A stretch of 58,340 nt of DNA. Source: JAYEJB01 sp034716415 (GTDB lineage: Bacteria; Patescibacteriota; Patescibacteriia; SG8-24). Position numbers and translations under genes: made by a program. The stretch covers positions 1-58,340 of the forward strand of contig JAYEJB010000071.1 in NCBI GenBank assembly GCA_034716415.1, written 5' to 3'. Position 1 is the first letter of the stretch, and each line of letters starts with the position of its first letter. Below are positions 16,115 through 24,757 of the stretch, one piece after another. The notes under the pieces are model-generated. The model had not been told where the DNA came from, did not search any database, and saw only the letters and a list, made by a program, of their open reading frames with translations.

Positions 16115-16753
16115 GTGAAAGCTTGCTTACCGGACGAGCAGCAACCTCTTTTTGCCAAGATGGTGCGCTCGACCGTTCAAATCGAAAGTCGTGACATGGA
16201 GAAGATCGGCGCGGGCGTGCTGATCAGCCCCACTGGTCTGATCCTGACCGCAGATCACGTCGTGGGTGACGTCAACAGATTCGACATCCGCCCTTGCCGA
16301 CTGGAGAAGTGGCGGATCAAGCTCCTCAAAAGGATGTTCGATGTAGAAGTCGTCTACCGTGACGAGAGGGCGGACATCGCCGTACTGCTGATCAAGGAGG
16401 GTCTACAAGGAGCCGTTCACGCGGAGATAGATTACGGACCCACCAAAGCAGGTGCCGGAGTCTACCGCGTGGGTACGGACAGGATACCGATGGCGTCAGG
16501 GCATGTCTACACCTTCTGGAACGACATGAGTGTACGTCATCTGGCCATCAGTATGACTGCGGAAAACGGCTGTAGCGGCGGGCCTATCTTCAACGATGAC
16601 CTGAAGCTCGTCGGAATCGCAGTCAGGGCGACTGACGATCTCAAACTTCCGACTACATGCTATGCCGTCCAGACAAGGACCATCCATAGCCGCATCCTGT
16701 TCCGCAGGGTGGTCAAGCAGCATCTTCCTGAAGACCTGCGTAAACCACGCTAG
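16115..16753 (+). CDS. Trypsin-like serine protease (S1-type fold), cytoplasmic
   Basis: The 212-residue protein has a chymotrypsin-fold triad: His48 in LTADHVVGD, Asp87 in RADIAVLLI and Ser154 in NGCSGGPIF. Small HtrA-like proteases have the same spacing. No signal peptide, membrane anchor or PDZ domain is present, so it appears to be a bare cytoplasmic protease domain. The GTG start at 16115 has an AAGGAGG at good spacing. It is transcribed alone and ends in a strong terminator. Substrate is unknown. Confidence 0.82.
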   Translation: MKACLPDEQQPLFAKMVRSTVQIESRDMEKIGAGVLISPTGLILTADHVVGDVNRFDIRPCRLEKWRIKLLKRMFDVEVVYRDERADIAVLLIKEGLQGAVHAEIDYGPTKAGAGVYRVGTDRIPMASGHVYTFWNDMSVRHLAISMTAENGCSGGPIFNDDLKLVGIAVRATDDLKLPTTCYAVQTRTIHSRILFRRVVKQHLPEDLRKPR

Positions 16754-16766
16754 GACTATACAAAAA

Positions 16767-16788
16767 CCCGGCTCTCGCCGGGCTTTTT
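16767..16788 (+). terminator. Terminator after protease gene
   Basis: CCCGGC-tctc-GCCGGG then CTTTTTCTTT. On the opposite strand the rplU end faces it and A-runs flank the stem, so it may serve both genes. Confidence 0.8.
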
Positions 16789-16800
16789 CTTTCCTTTAGA

Positions 16801-17121
16801 CTAGACCTTGATTTCATCGATCAATATCTCCGTATAGTGTTGCCTGTGGCCTGTCTTCTTCTTGTAACGGATTTTCGGTTTGTATTTGACGACCTCAACC
16901 TTCTTGCCGCGGCCTTCACCCAATACCGTAGCCGTGACCTTGGCGCCCTTGACGGTCGGCGTGCCGACCTTGGCGTCCTTGTCGGCCTCGTCAGCGACCA
17001 GAAGCGGATCGAAGCTCAGCTTCTTCCCTTCCTTGGCTTCCAGCTTCTCGACCTTCAGCTTTTCGCCTGGCTTGACCAGGTACTGTTTTCCGCCTGTCTC
17101 AATGACTGCGATGTATCCCAT
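16801..17121 (-). CDS. rplU: 50S ribosomal protein L21
   Basis: This is a small-domain protein of the large ribosomal subunit. The 106 residues show the family start YIAVIETGGKQYLVKPGEKL and the C-terminal signature KYKPKIRYKKKTGHRQHYTEI. The usual partner rpmA (L27) does not follow; the gene ends at a terminator facing the protease gene. The ATG is preceded by GAATAAT with no Shine-Dalgarno, suggesting a very short leader. Confidence 0.95.
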   Translation of the reverse strand: MGYIAVIETGGKQYLVKPGEKLKVEKLEAKEGKKLSFDPLLVADEADKDAKVGTPTVKGAKVTATVLGEGRGKKVEVVKYKPKIRYKKKTGHRQHYTEILIDEIKV

Positions 17122-17165
17122 ATTATTCGTATTTCTGCTTCAAGTTGGGGCTAAGCAGAGATACC

Positions 17166-17681
17166 TTACCTCAACGCCCCGCGCCTGTCAATATCGAACT
17201 TCACGGGCAGGCCGAGTTTGAGACCGTGCCGCGCCGCGAATCCGGCCGGCACCTCAAGCACGCTGTCCGCCTCGGTGACCGGTGAGAAGAACGGTATCTC
17301 TTCGCCTTCAACCGGCGGCGCGATCCCGATGGTGATGTCCACTATCTCGCCGTCGCGCATCCAGACCGCATCAAGCGGAATCTCCATGCCCTTCATCCAG
17401 AATTTATACTTACTCGCGGTCGCGAACAGGAACAGCATGCCGCTGTCTGCGTCCATTTCCTTACGTCCGGAAAGCCCCTTCTCGCGGGTGGCATCGCTCG
17501 CCGCGACCAGGACCGGAATCGCCGGACCGTCACCGATAGTCACGGTTCCCTTGCCGAAACCGGCCTGATGATATTTCAGCAGGCCTGTCGCCACGACGAT
17601 CGCGACGAGAACGAAAATCGTCAGGGTGGCCTTGATATCCAACCGGTTATCGTCGTCGTCTTTCCTGATGAATGGATTCAT
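17166..17681 (-). CDS. Membrane-anchored DUF192 protein
   Basis: The 171-residue protein has one N-terminal membrane helix (about 18-37), which places the DUF192 domain outside the membrane. Family marks are EKGLSGRKEMD, GMLFLF, FWMKGMEIPLDAVW and VLEVPAGFA. The molecular role of DUF192 is not established. Its ATG overlaps the stop of the upstream transferase gene by four bases (ATGA), so the two are coupled. Confidence 0.88.
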   Translation of the reverse strand: MNPFIRKDDDDNRLDIKATLTIFVLVAIVVATGLLKYHQAGFGKGTVTIGDGPAIPVLVAASDATREKGLSGRKEMDADSGMLFLFATASKYKFWMKGMEIPLDAVWMRDGEIVDITIGIAPPVEGEEIPFFSPVTEADSVLEVPAGFAARHGLKLGLPVKFDIDRRGALR

Positions 17682-18766
17682 GTCGCTTTCTCTTTCCTCT
17701 TCCTGATTATAAGCGAACCGGCCAAAGCCACAAGAAGCAGGCTGAACAGCACGCCGATCGCCACGACCTTGGACGAACCGCGCAGGAAGAGCGTCGACGT
17801 ACCGAACAGCACGGATACGAACCAGAACAACATCACCACCTGACGTTCATTGAAGCCGCTGTCGACCAGAAGGAAGTGAAGGTGGCTGCGATCTCCGGAG
17901 GTCGGTGAGCGTTTCCGTGCCATGCGTCGGATAATGACGAAGACGGCATCGAAGAGCGGCAGTCCGATGATGAGCAGTGTAGTCGCGATTTTTCCGCCGG
18001 AGATGATGGCCAGCACCCCGAGCAGGAAGCCGGCCGCGGTAGAACCGCCCTCTCCCAGGAAGATGGATGCGGGGTGGATGTTGAAGACGAGAAAACCGGC
18101 GAACACGCCCGCGACCGCGAGCGCCAGCAATGCGGTGTCGGGCTGTGAGACCTCGGCCATCATACTGACCGCCGCGATGACGACGCCGCCGATGACGACC
18201 AGTCCGGAGACGAGTCCGTCGAGGCCGTCCAGGAATTTAGTGGTATAGGTCATGCCCATCAGCCAGGCCAGCGTGAAAATATCGGCGAGGAGCGTCAGGC
18301 GGTACGGAATGCCGTCCCACCAAAGCACGATGACCCTTATCTCGTCGAGATGAAACAGCCCGCCGAGCGGGTTAGTGATATAGGTCACGCCGATGCCGCT
18401 GGCGATGATGACGAACGTGGCCAGGACCGGAAAGATGATCTGTCGCGACGGCTTCATGTCGAACCGATCGTCTATGACGCCGCCCAGTGCCAGGATCGCG
18501 ACAGCGACGGCGATACCGATGAGATATTTCGACTTGATGTATTCACCCGGCAGCCAGCCGGTCGAGTACAGGAAAAGCGCGATTGCGGCGATCGATACCG
18601 CTATCGCAATACCTCCCATCAGGGCTACCGGACGGCCGTGCTTCTTGCGAGGCAGCTTGGGCTCATCAACTATGTCGTGGCGCCTCGAAAAGGCCCGCAC
18701 AAGATAAGTGCAGGCCGCGCAGACAACGAACGCCACCCCAAAAGTGATGATCAGCTTAGTGAGCAT
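17678..18766 (-). CDS. WecA/MraY-type polyprenyl-phosphate sugar-1-phosphate transferase
   Basis: Enzymes of this family transfer a sugar-1-phosphate from a UDP-sugar to undecaprenyl phosphate, beginning a cell-surface glycan or peptidoglycan lipid. The 362-residue protein has about ten membrane helices. It shows the loop motifs PRKKHGRPVALMGG, GGVIDDRFDMKP, TKFLDGLDGL, FLGEGGSTAAGF and SHLHF. The last His-x-His form fits WecA/TagO rather than MraY. The start is ATG 18766, because the extra 56 codons upstream run over palindrome copy C. It overlaps the DUF192 gene by four bases. Confidence 0.88.
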   Translation of the reverse strand: MLTKLIITFGVAFVVCAACTYLVRAFSRRHDIVDEPKLPRKKHGRPVALMGGIAIAVSIAAIALFLYSTGWLPGEYIKSKYLIGIAVAVAILALGGVIDDRFDMKPSRQIIFPVLATFVIIASGIGVTYITNPLGGLFHLDEIRVIVLWWDGIPYRLTLLADIFTLAWLMGMTYTTKFLDGLDGLVSGLVVIGGVVIAAVSMMAEVSQPDTALLALAVAGVFAGFLVFNIHPASIFLGEGGSTAAGFLLGVLAIISGGKIATTLLIIGLPLFDAVFVIIRRMARKRSPTSGDRSHLHFLLVDSGFNERQVVMLFWFVSVLFGTSTLFLRGSSKVVAIGVLFSLLLVALAGSLIIRKRKEKAT

Positions 18767-18828
18767 ATCTGGATTGAAGGATAACAGGAAAGTGGAAGAG
18801 TGAGAAAGTGTGAGAGAGTGAGAGAGCT

Positions 18829-18917
18829 GTTTTGTCCACAGCTTGGCAAGAAAACACAGGCGGTCTGTTTCGCACCGAAACAGGCTGCCTGTTTTTCTGC
18901 CAAGCTGTGGACAAAAC
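18829..18917. repeat. Long-palindrome family, variant copy C
   Basis: This element has the same architecture and inner AAACAGG/CCTGTTT arms as copies A, B, D and E. Its outer arms differ: GTTTTGTCCACAGCTTGGCA pairs with TGCCAAGCTGTGGACAAAAC. Both arms have changed together, so pairing is kept. It lies at the 3' end of the 19028-21280 gene. Confidence 0.85.
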
Positions 18918-18947
18918 AAACACCCTGCGACCAAGCGGTCACAGGGT
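18912..18947 (-). terminator. Terminator after the DHH-motif gene
   Basis: CACCCTG-c-GACC pairs with GGTC-a-CAGGGTG around aagc. On the minus strand TTTGTTTT follows. Confidence 0.6.
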
Positions 18948-19027
18948 GAAAGTATCGTTATTGTTTCTGGGCTTTGGAGAGAACGCGAGGACCGGAGTCC
19001 TCGAGACGACCATTGCGGCCGCTTCTC

Positions 19028-21280
19028 CTATTCGCTGAGCAGGTCGGCGATGGACTTACGTCCAACGGGCGCGACGCGGCGCGCCGGACGAGGCCGAGGC
19101 TTCTCCTGCCGCCGGGGCGACTTGGAAGCAGGGCGAGGCTGAGACGAACCGTTCGAATCGACCGGCTCCACCAGGAAGACCCCGGCGCGCATCCTTGCCT
19201 TCGTCTCACGCACCAGTGTCGGTTGCCCTCTGACCGGATCCGGATACCTGTTCGACCAGACGAACCTGTATCCCCTATCCATCGCATACCACTCGGGTTT
19301 CCCGCCTTGGTTTTCACCGAGATAGAACGCGAGTGTGTGCTCCTGCAGGTCCGGATCTTTTGAACGATCCGATCGACGACCAGTAGCGGTACCGACAGCC
19401 CGAGCGGACTGTCGTCCATGGACGTCTTCACGACCCCGCTGACGAGGAGTGAAGGGGCTGTCCTTCGACGGTCCACTGAGGAAGGTCTGCAACACGATCT
19501 CCCTGATCTCATCCTTGGACAGGTTGGCCCTATAGGTATAGACCTCGTCCTGTCTGCTGGACAACCACGCAGTGCCGAACGCCGTCCTCCAGAATGGCCA
19601 GAACATGATCTGGACATCCTCGGTCGTGCCGTCAGGCATGTCGAGCGTCACGTAGTTCTCATCAGTCGAACAAAGCTGACTGATCTGACCCTCTGTGGCG
19701 TTCCTGAGGGACCAGCCATAGCCTCGATTCATGAGATCACGCTTCCGCAACTCGTAAACGGTCTCCACCGGCACCATGAGCCCTTTCCGGCCCGAAAGGA
19801 TGAAAAGACCGTCGTCGCGGACATGAAGGACGAAGTCGGCCTTCTGGTCCCTGATGGCCTCACCTTCGTCGTCCGGCGCGAACCGAGCGACCTTCGATGC
19901 GGCATCGCTTTCAGACTCGACGAAGCATAGCGTGAGATTGTTCGGCCGTCGCTCCCTTTCCGTCTTCTTGCGCCGCATGACCTGCCGAAGCCCTCCGATG
20001 AGGGTCTGTGAATAGTCACCTCCCGGATCATCCTCTTCCTCGATTCGAGTGAGAACGAACTCGAGATCCTCGTCATTGAGCACATCCGGCAGAATCCGAG
20101 CTCGCTTCAAATCAGTCATGAACTGACCCGGAGAGTGAGGAAGTTTCCCTCCCCGCTCTTCGATGTAGCTGCTCACACCCTTCAGAACCTTGGCCACATC
20201 CTTGTCCGGGATGACACGAGGCTTCCAGGTCCCCATCGCGACCGCCGGCTTCTCGATGTTGAGAATCTTGGTCCTCTCAGGGTCTCGATAGTCCCTGTCT
20301 CCCTGATCCCAATCCAGCTGGTTGTGAAGGAATGCCGCTTCCGCGCGGGACCGAAGCAGCTTCGATTCTATCGAATCCGGTCCGTACTTGGCCTCAACGG
20401 CGGGCATGAAGCCCATCTGGCGTCCGCTCTCGTCATCATCCTCCACATTCTCCTTGATGAGGACGTGAAACATCATCATCTCCCGCGCGACCCTGTGAGT
20501 ACGGTGAACGTCCTCCACGGCGATCGTCGAGAAGTAATGGTGAATCCCGTCGAGGGCGATAAAAGCGAGCTGGCACACATCTTCCGGATTCCTGTTCTCG
20601 CTCTGCCGGTTGATCGAGACGATGAGCTCGCGGAGTGACCTGATGACGTTCTTCGTCGTCTCGGCATTCTCTCCCAAGTCGACGATAGTGCGCTGCCTGC
20701 CTGGCGTCGTATCCGTGGCGTAGGCGTCGTTATCGCAGATCACGTCACAGATCGCCTGCATCGAGGTGACGAAGTCTTCCAATTCCACCCTCTCCTCATC
20801 GTCCAGGATCTCAAGACGCGTCTTGAGTTCTTCAGGCATGCCTTCGTACGTCGACCCGTAGAAAGTCGAGAGGTAATCGCAGAACCGAGCCAGGGCCGCT
20901 TCGTCGGCCCGGATCACTTTTAGCCCATGATGATCGAACGGCGTCGCGAACCTGAGGTTGTCCATGCCGAGATAGCCCTTCGTCATGAAGTTCCACTCCA
21001 GCACATCCTGCATCGTGATACGCCCGGAGGCGATCTCATCCTGCCAGGGATAAAGCGAGGCCGGCTTGCTGAAATCGAGCGGTGGCGTGAAAATGCGCCT
21101 CCACTCGTCGCTGATCGAACAGGCTTTCCGCACGACCGCCTTACGGTCGATCATCCACATGCCGGTCAGACAGTCCAGGTCTGGACCGTTGTGTCCGACG
21201 ACAGTGCGAATGTGGTATCCGGCCGTCACGAGGTCTAGAGCCTTATCAAACTTTTCATCAGATACGGTAGCATCGTTCAT
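19028..21280 (-). CDS. Large DHH-motif phosphoesterase-like protein (750 aa)
   Basis: I recognise only the N-terminal part. VVGHNGPDLDCLTGMWMI (28-45) looks like the metal-binding HNxxDxD motif of the DHH/MYG1-type phosphoesterases, and FDHHG (115-119) like their DHH motif. The rest has no assigned domain. A middle region holds FVLHVRDDGLFILSGRKG, and the tail is basic and Arg/Pro/Ser-rich (about 60 residues). At 750 residues it is much larger than typical single-domain DHH proteins. It could be a nuclease or phosphodiesterase with a nucleic-acid-binding tail, which is inference. It has a clear promoter and a long leader with a short ORF and a hairpin. Confidence 0.6.
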   Translation of the reverse strand: MNDATVSDEKFDKALDLVTAGYHIRTVVGHNGPDLDCLTGMWMIDRKAVVRKACSISDEWRRIFTPPLDFSKPASLYPWQDEIASGRITMQDVLEWNFMTKGYLGMDNLRFATPFDHHGLKVIRADEAALARFCDYLSTFYGSTYEGMPEELKTRLEILDDEERVELEDFVTSMQAICDVICDNDAYATDTTPGRQRTIVDLGENAETTKNVIRSLRELIVSINRQSENRNPEDVCQLAFIALDGIHHYFSTIAVEDVHRTHRVAREMMMFHVLIKENVEDDDESGRQMGFMPAVEAKYGPDSIESKLLRSRAEAAFLHNQLDWDQGDRDYRDPERTKILNIEKPAVAMGTWKPRVIPDKDVAKVLKGVSSYIEERGGKLPHSPGQFMTDLKRARILPDVLNDEDLEFVLTRIEEEDDPGGDYSQTLIGGLRQVMRRKKTERERRPNNLTLCFVESESDAASKVARFAPDDEGEAIRDQKADFVLHVRDDGLFILSGRKGLMVPVETVYELRKRDLMNRGYGWSLRNATEGQISQLCSTDENYVTLDMPDGTTEDVQIMFWPFWRTAFGTAWLSSRQDEVYTYRANLSKDEIREIVLQTFLSGPSKDSPFTPRQRGREDVHGRQSARAVGTATGRRSDRSKDPDLQEHTLAFYLGENQGGKPEWYAMDRGYRFVWSNRYPDPVRGQPTLVRETKARMRAGVFLVEPVDSNGSSQPRPASKSPRRQEKPRPRPARRVAPVGRKSIADLLSE

Positions 21281-21299
21281 TTCTCTCTCCCGGGCAAAA

Positions 21300-21325
21300 A
21301 AACGCCCTGTCGGTTTAACCGACTA
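21300..21325 (-). promoter_or_regulatory. Hairpin and T run in the leader of the DHH-motif gene
   Basis: GTCGGT-taa-ACCGAC is followed after six bases by TTTTTTT on the minus strand, shortly before the coding start. The T run is set off from the stem, so termination efficiency is uncertain. Confidence 0.4.
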
Positions 21326-21413
21326 CTGCTCGACCGGTACCGCCGGTCTCGGTTGGCTGCATAGCCCAGTTGTAAGGATCATCATCCCCGACCAACTCGT
21401 CAGTGAATGACAT
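21315..21413 (-). CDS. Possible leaderless 32-codon leader ORF
   Basis: The ORF begins MSFTDELVGDDDPYNWAM and stops inside the leader hairpin. Its ATG lies only three bases after the -10 box, so it could only be read if transcription starts at the ATG. It may be a leader peptide controlling the DHH-motif gene, or it may be chance. Confidence 0.3.
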   Translation of the reverse strand: MSFTDELVGDDDPYNWAMQPTETGGTGRAVVG

Positions 21414-21416
21414 ATG

Positions 21417-21445
21417 AATTTAGCATGATTTGGCTTATTTGTCAA
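21417..21445 (-). promoter_or_regulatory. Promoter of the DHH-motif gene
   Basis: TTGACA, 17 bases ending TGC, TAAATT on the minus strand. The resulting leader is about 130 bases. Confidence 0.7.
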
Positions 21446-21483
21446 GAATTGTTGACATAAAAAATTAGTATTCGTGAAGGGAT

Positions 21484-21559
21484 GTTTTATCCCCAATTCA
21501 ACGTTAATACTGACAGGCACTAGTACCTGTCAGTATTCAGTGAAAACTGGGGATAAAAC
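21484..21559. repeat. Long hairpin F
   Basis: GTTTTATCCCCA pairs with TGGGGATAAAAC, and AATACTGACAGG pairs with CCTGTCAGTATT. An unpaired internal loop lies between the two stems and CACTAGTA caps the hairpin. It lies after the 3' end of the ClpC-like gene. Confidence 0.85.
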
Positions 21560-21602
21560 AAAAAAACCAGCCACCAGGCCGGACAACCTCCCGCTTCCCG
21601 CT

Positions 21603-24344
21603 TCAAGCTCTCTCCACCCGAATCTCCCCTCCCACATCATAAATAACCGTGTCTTTCCGCCCGATCTCACCCTTAAGCAGGGCATCCGCGATAGCAGTAT
21701 CGACCTTATCCTGAATGACGCGCCGTAGGGGCCGCGCCCCGTAAAGCGGATCATAGCCCTCGTCGGAGAGTTCCTGCACCGCCCCGTCGGTCACCTCAAA
21801 ATAGATTCCTTTCTCCTCAAGCCGCTTACTGACCTTCTTTAGCATCAGCTTCGTAATCAGCAACAACTCGTCCGGCTGGATCGGAGTGAACACGATGACG
21901 TCATCGAACCGGTTGATGAATTCCGGACGGAAATGGTCCTTCAGATGTTCGCCTAACAGCCTCTCCTTGATACCCTCGACGCTCATGTCCCGCTTGATGG
22001 CGTCCTGAATGAAGTGCGCGCCGGCGTTCGAGGTCGCAATCAATATGACATTCGTGAAATCGATGACACGACCGGTGTTGTCCGACAGCCGCCCGTCGTC
22101 CATGACCTGTAAGAACAGCGTCAGGATGTCCGGATGCGCCTTCTCCAGCTCGTCCAGCAATACCAGCGAGAACGGCTGTTTCCTGACCGCCTCGGAGAGC
22201 ACGCCGCCGACCTTGTCCCCGGCCGGTTCCCCGATCATCTTGTATATCGCGGCCTTGTCCTGATACTCCGACATGTCGAGCCGGATCATCGAGTCTTCGC
22301 TGCCGAAATAGTTCTCAGCGAGCGTCTTGGCGAGTTCGGTCTTACCGACACCGGTCGGCCCCAAAAACAGAAAATTCGCGATCGGTCGCTCCTTCTCACG
22401 CAGGTCCGCTCCCGCCCGTCGCATCGCCGAAGCGACCGCGGACACCGCCTGATCCTGTCCGATGATGCGCTCATGCATCTTCTCTTCGAGCTTCAGCAGT
22501 TTCTCCGACTGTTCCTCGGTCAACGCGGTCAACGGAATATTGGTCTTCTCGGAGACGATCGCCGCCACATCCTCGCCGCCGACCATCGACTTGGCTCCAC
22601 GATTCTTACGTACGGCCTGCGCCACCTCGCGCGCGACCTCAATGGACTTCTCCGGCAGATAACGCTCATGCATGTAGCGGTCGCTCATCTGTACTGCTTT
22701 CTCCACCGCGTCATACGAGAAGAAGACGCCATTCGTGTAACCGATGCCGCCGACCTTGCTCTCTAGAATATGGATCGCTTCGTCCACATCCGGCTCGCCG
22801 ACAACGATCTTGATCAACGCTTCACCGAGCGCGGATCCCTCGACCGCGTTGACGTACTCCCGCGGAGTCGACGTGCAGATAGCGAAAAAATAACCGCGCG
22901 ACAGCTCCTGCGCGAAGACCTTCGACAGGTCGATACTCTCGCCGCTCCCGGCAGTGATACCGACCATCCCGCCCACGTCATTGACCGCCAGCACGATATT
23001 ACCCGAACGACCGACCTCATAGAGCGCGGTCAGCAACCGTTCCTGCGCCTCGGCCGGCGTCGCGCCCGACACGAGCTGTGGCAGATTGAGACTCACCAGC
23101 CGCTGGTCCTGCAAAATTTTCGGCACGTCCTCCTCGACCATGCGCTGGGCCAACCCCTCGATGATGGCGTTCTTGCCCACGCCCTGATGCCCGGCCAGAA
23201 TGACGCTCTTCCGCCCGCCTTCGATAGCCCGGAACAGCGCTTCGAACTCTTTCTCGCGAGCCACGACCGGTGCCAAACGGTTAAATTTCGCGGCCGTGGT
23301 CAGATCCGAACTCAAAGTGTCGAGATACGGCGTCGCCATCGATGTCATGGCCCGGTTCATCGCGCCCTTCGGCTTCAGACGAGCGGCCGCGGAAAACCTC
23401 TTGTGCCTATTACGGAGACGCTCGTCGACCAAGTTCCACTTGACCACGTTGCCTACTTTCCGCGCGTCCACCCCGAACTCAAACAGCATATCCTGCAACG
23501 TCTGATCGGCCTGAACGGTCGCCAGAAACAGCTCGGTAGGATCGACTTTCACTTCCTTGCTCTCGTACGCGATGATGTAGGCGTCGATGAGAACGCTTTC
23601 GGTCTCGCCGGACAGCACGGTCGCGTGTTCGTCGTTCTGAAACTCGACCAGAATCTTACCGAACTGCTCATTGAACATGTCGAACTTCAGACCGAGACGC
23701 ACCAGCATCACCCCGACTTCCATCACCGCAATAAGCGATCCGAACAGATGCGCCGGCATCAGCTGACCATGCTTCAGTTTCCTGGCGAGACGGAACGAAT
23801 CGTTGACCGCCTTGATTGCCTGCCGGGAGTAAGCCGCCGATACGTCAATCCGCCGGTCTTTCGGTAGTGCCCGCACGGCCTCCCAGACCGAATCATCGGT
23901 CGGCAGACGTAGCTCCTCGATCTCCTCGCCGTACGTGCGAAAACGGACCGCCTTGCGCCGCGTGGCAGCGGCCACCAGACGGTAATAAAGCATCCCCAGA
24001 CAAAGCACGCCGAACCAAAAGAGCAGCAAGCGCGGATGCGGGTCATGCCAATAAGCCAGGGACAACACGGAACCGCTGCCGCGACTCGCGTGCAGGGCCA
24101 GCATGGCGAAACCGAGCAATCCCAACAACGCCAATATGAAATTGGTCACGGCGTTGACCCCGTTCTTCAGACTCTCGAGAAAGACGGCGAAAACATCGAT
24201 CCGCCGCCCCCAATACAGGAACAACGATCCGTAAATCTTACCGGTGCCGATACCGCGGCAGATTGGACAGGTCGACCCGTTCTCATGGCCGCCACCATCG
24301 CAGCGCCCACAGGATATCGTGATTGTATTCTCGGTCAATTCCAT
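21603..24344 (-). CDS. Membrane-anchored ClpC/ClpB-like AAA+ protein
   Basis: The 913-residue protein begins with a zinc-knuckle-like CGRCDGGGHENGSTCPICRG (12-31), recalling DnaJ cysteine repeats. Two membrane helices follow (about 64-84 and 104-124), then a Clp N-type region (about 180-300) and two AAA+ modules. The second module is intact, with Walker A GPTGVGKT (662-669), Walker B LVLLDE (727-732) and the GARPLRR arginine region. The first is degenerate. Its Walker A reads GHQGVGKN (385-392) with Asn for Thr, and the Walker B region reads IVLAVNDV (450-457) with no Asp-Glu pair. It probably unfolds proteins at the membrane using the second ring. It lies five bases after a small membrane-protein gene. 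Confidence 0.9.
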   Translation of the reverse strand: MELTENTITISCGRCDGGGHENGSTCPICRGIGTGKIYGSLFLYWGRRIDVFAVFLESLKNGVNAVTNFILALLGLLGFAMLALHASRGSGSVLSLAYWHDPHPRLLLFWFGVLCLGMLYYRLVAAATRRKAVRFRTYGEEIEELRLPTDDSVWEAVRALPKDRRIDVSAAYSRQAIKAVNDSFRLARKLKHGQLMPAHLFGSLIAVMEVGVMLVRLGLKFDMFNEQFGKILVEFQNDEHATVLSGETESVLIDAYIIAYESKEVKVDPTELFLATVQADQTLQDMLFEFGVDARKVGNVVKWNLVDERLRNRHKRFSAAARLKPKGAMNRAMTSMATPYLDTLSSDLTTAAKFNRLAPVVAREKEFEALFRAIEGGRKSVILAGHQGVGKNAIIEGLAQRMVEEDVPKILQDQRLVSLNLPQLVSGATPAEAQERLLTALYEVGRSGNIVLAVNDVGGMVGITAGSGESIDLSKVFAQELSRGYFFAICTSTPREYVNAVEGSALGEALIKIVVGEPDVDEAIHILESKVGGIGYTNGVFFSYDAVEKAVQMSDRYMHERYLPEKSIEVAREVAQAVRKNRGAKSMVGGEDVAAIVSEKTNIPLTALTEEQSEKLLKLEEKMHERIIGQDQAVSAVASAMRRAGADLREKERPIANFLFLGPTGVGKTELAKTLAENYFGSEDSMIRLDMSEYQDKAAIYKMIGEPAGDKVGGVLSEAVRKQPFSLVLLDELEKAHPDILTLFLQVMDDGRLSDNTGRVIDFTNVILIATSNAGAHFIQDAIKRDMSVEGIKERLLGEHLKDHFRPEFINRFDDVIVFTPIQPDELLLITKLMLKKVSKRLEEKGIYFEVTDGAVQELSDEGYDPLYGARPLRRVIQDKVDTAIADALLKGEIGRKDTVIYDVGGEIRVERA

Positions 24345-24349
24345 CTTTA

Positions 24350-24730
24350 TCAGGATGACAACAGCCCCAACAGCTGATTACCGAACTCGTAGATGACGAA
24401 AGGCGGCAACAACAACCAAAGCAGGAACACCGCAAACATGACGACGATCAACAGGAGCAATAGTACCGAATAGAAGACGATCGTCACTAGCCGCATGAAA
24501 AAACTAATGAGGCGGCTCGCGATATCGCGCTGGCCGAACATCGGTACGAACAGGTTCTTGACCCAGACACTCCAACCGAGAGCGATAGCCACCCCGGCGA
24601 CAGTCCCGCCACAAAACCGCGCCGCGCGCAGCGTTCCGCCCGTGTACCACCAGATCGGGTAATACAAGACCGAGCCGACGAGGTCAACCGCGACGAATTT
24701 CGTTGCCATTGCGACTCTATTCTGTGCCAT
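24350..24730 (-). CDS. Small membrane protein upstream of clp-like gene
   Basis: The 126-residue protein has about three hydrophobic segments; the last is a very long run (IVFYSVLLLLLIVVMFAVFL). I do not recognise the family. It starts at ATG 24730, 14 bases after a perfect TATAAT. Its stop lies five bases before the ClpC-like start, so they form one transcript. It may be a partner or anchor for that protein, which is inference. Confidence 0.7.
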   Translation of the reverse strand: MAQNRVAMATKFVAVDLVGSVLYYPIWWYTGGTLRAARFCGGTVAGVAIALGWSVWVKNLFVPMFGQRDIASRLISFFMRLVTIVFYSVLLLLLIVVMFAVFLLWLLLPPFVIYEFGNQLLGLLSS

Positions 24731-24744
24731 ATATCGATAGGCTC

Positions 24745-24750
24745 ATTATA
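24745..24750 (-). promoter_or_regulatory. TATAAT -10 of the membrane protein/clp unit
   Basis: A perfect TATAAT on the minus strand ends 14 bases before the ATG, with no convincing -35. Confidence 0.45.
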
Positions 24751-24757
24751 GAGCAGG

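Noticed and set aside
17678..18934. Longer N terminus for the WecA-type protein
   Set aside because: The 56 extra codons run across palindrome copy C and have no hydrophobic or family character.
22770..23867. A 365-codon plus-strand ORF inside the clp-like gene, and similar long antisense ORFs (6358-7407, 36075-36851, 39435-40280, 42545-43552)
   Set aside because: All lie opposite well-identified genes, lack recognisable domains and ribosome sites, and are expected in GC-rich coding DNA.
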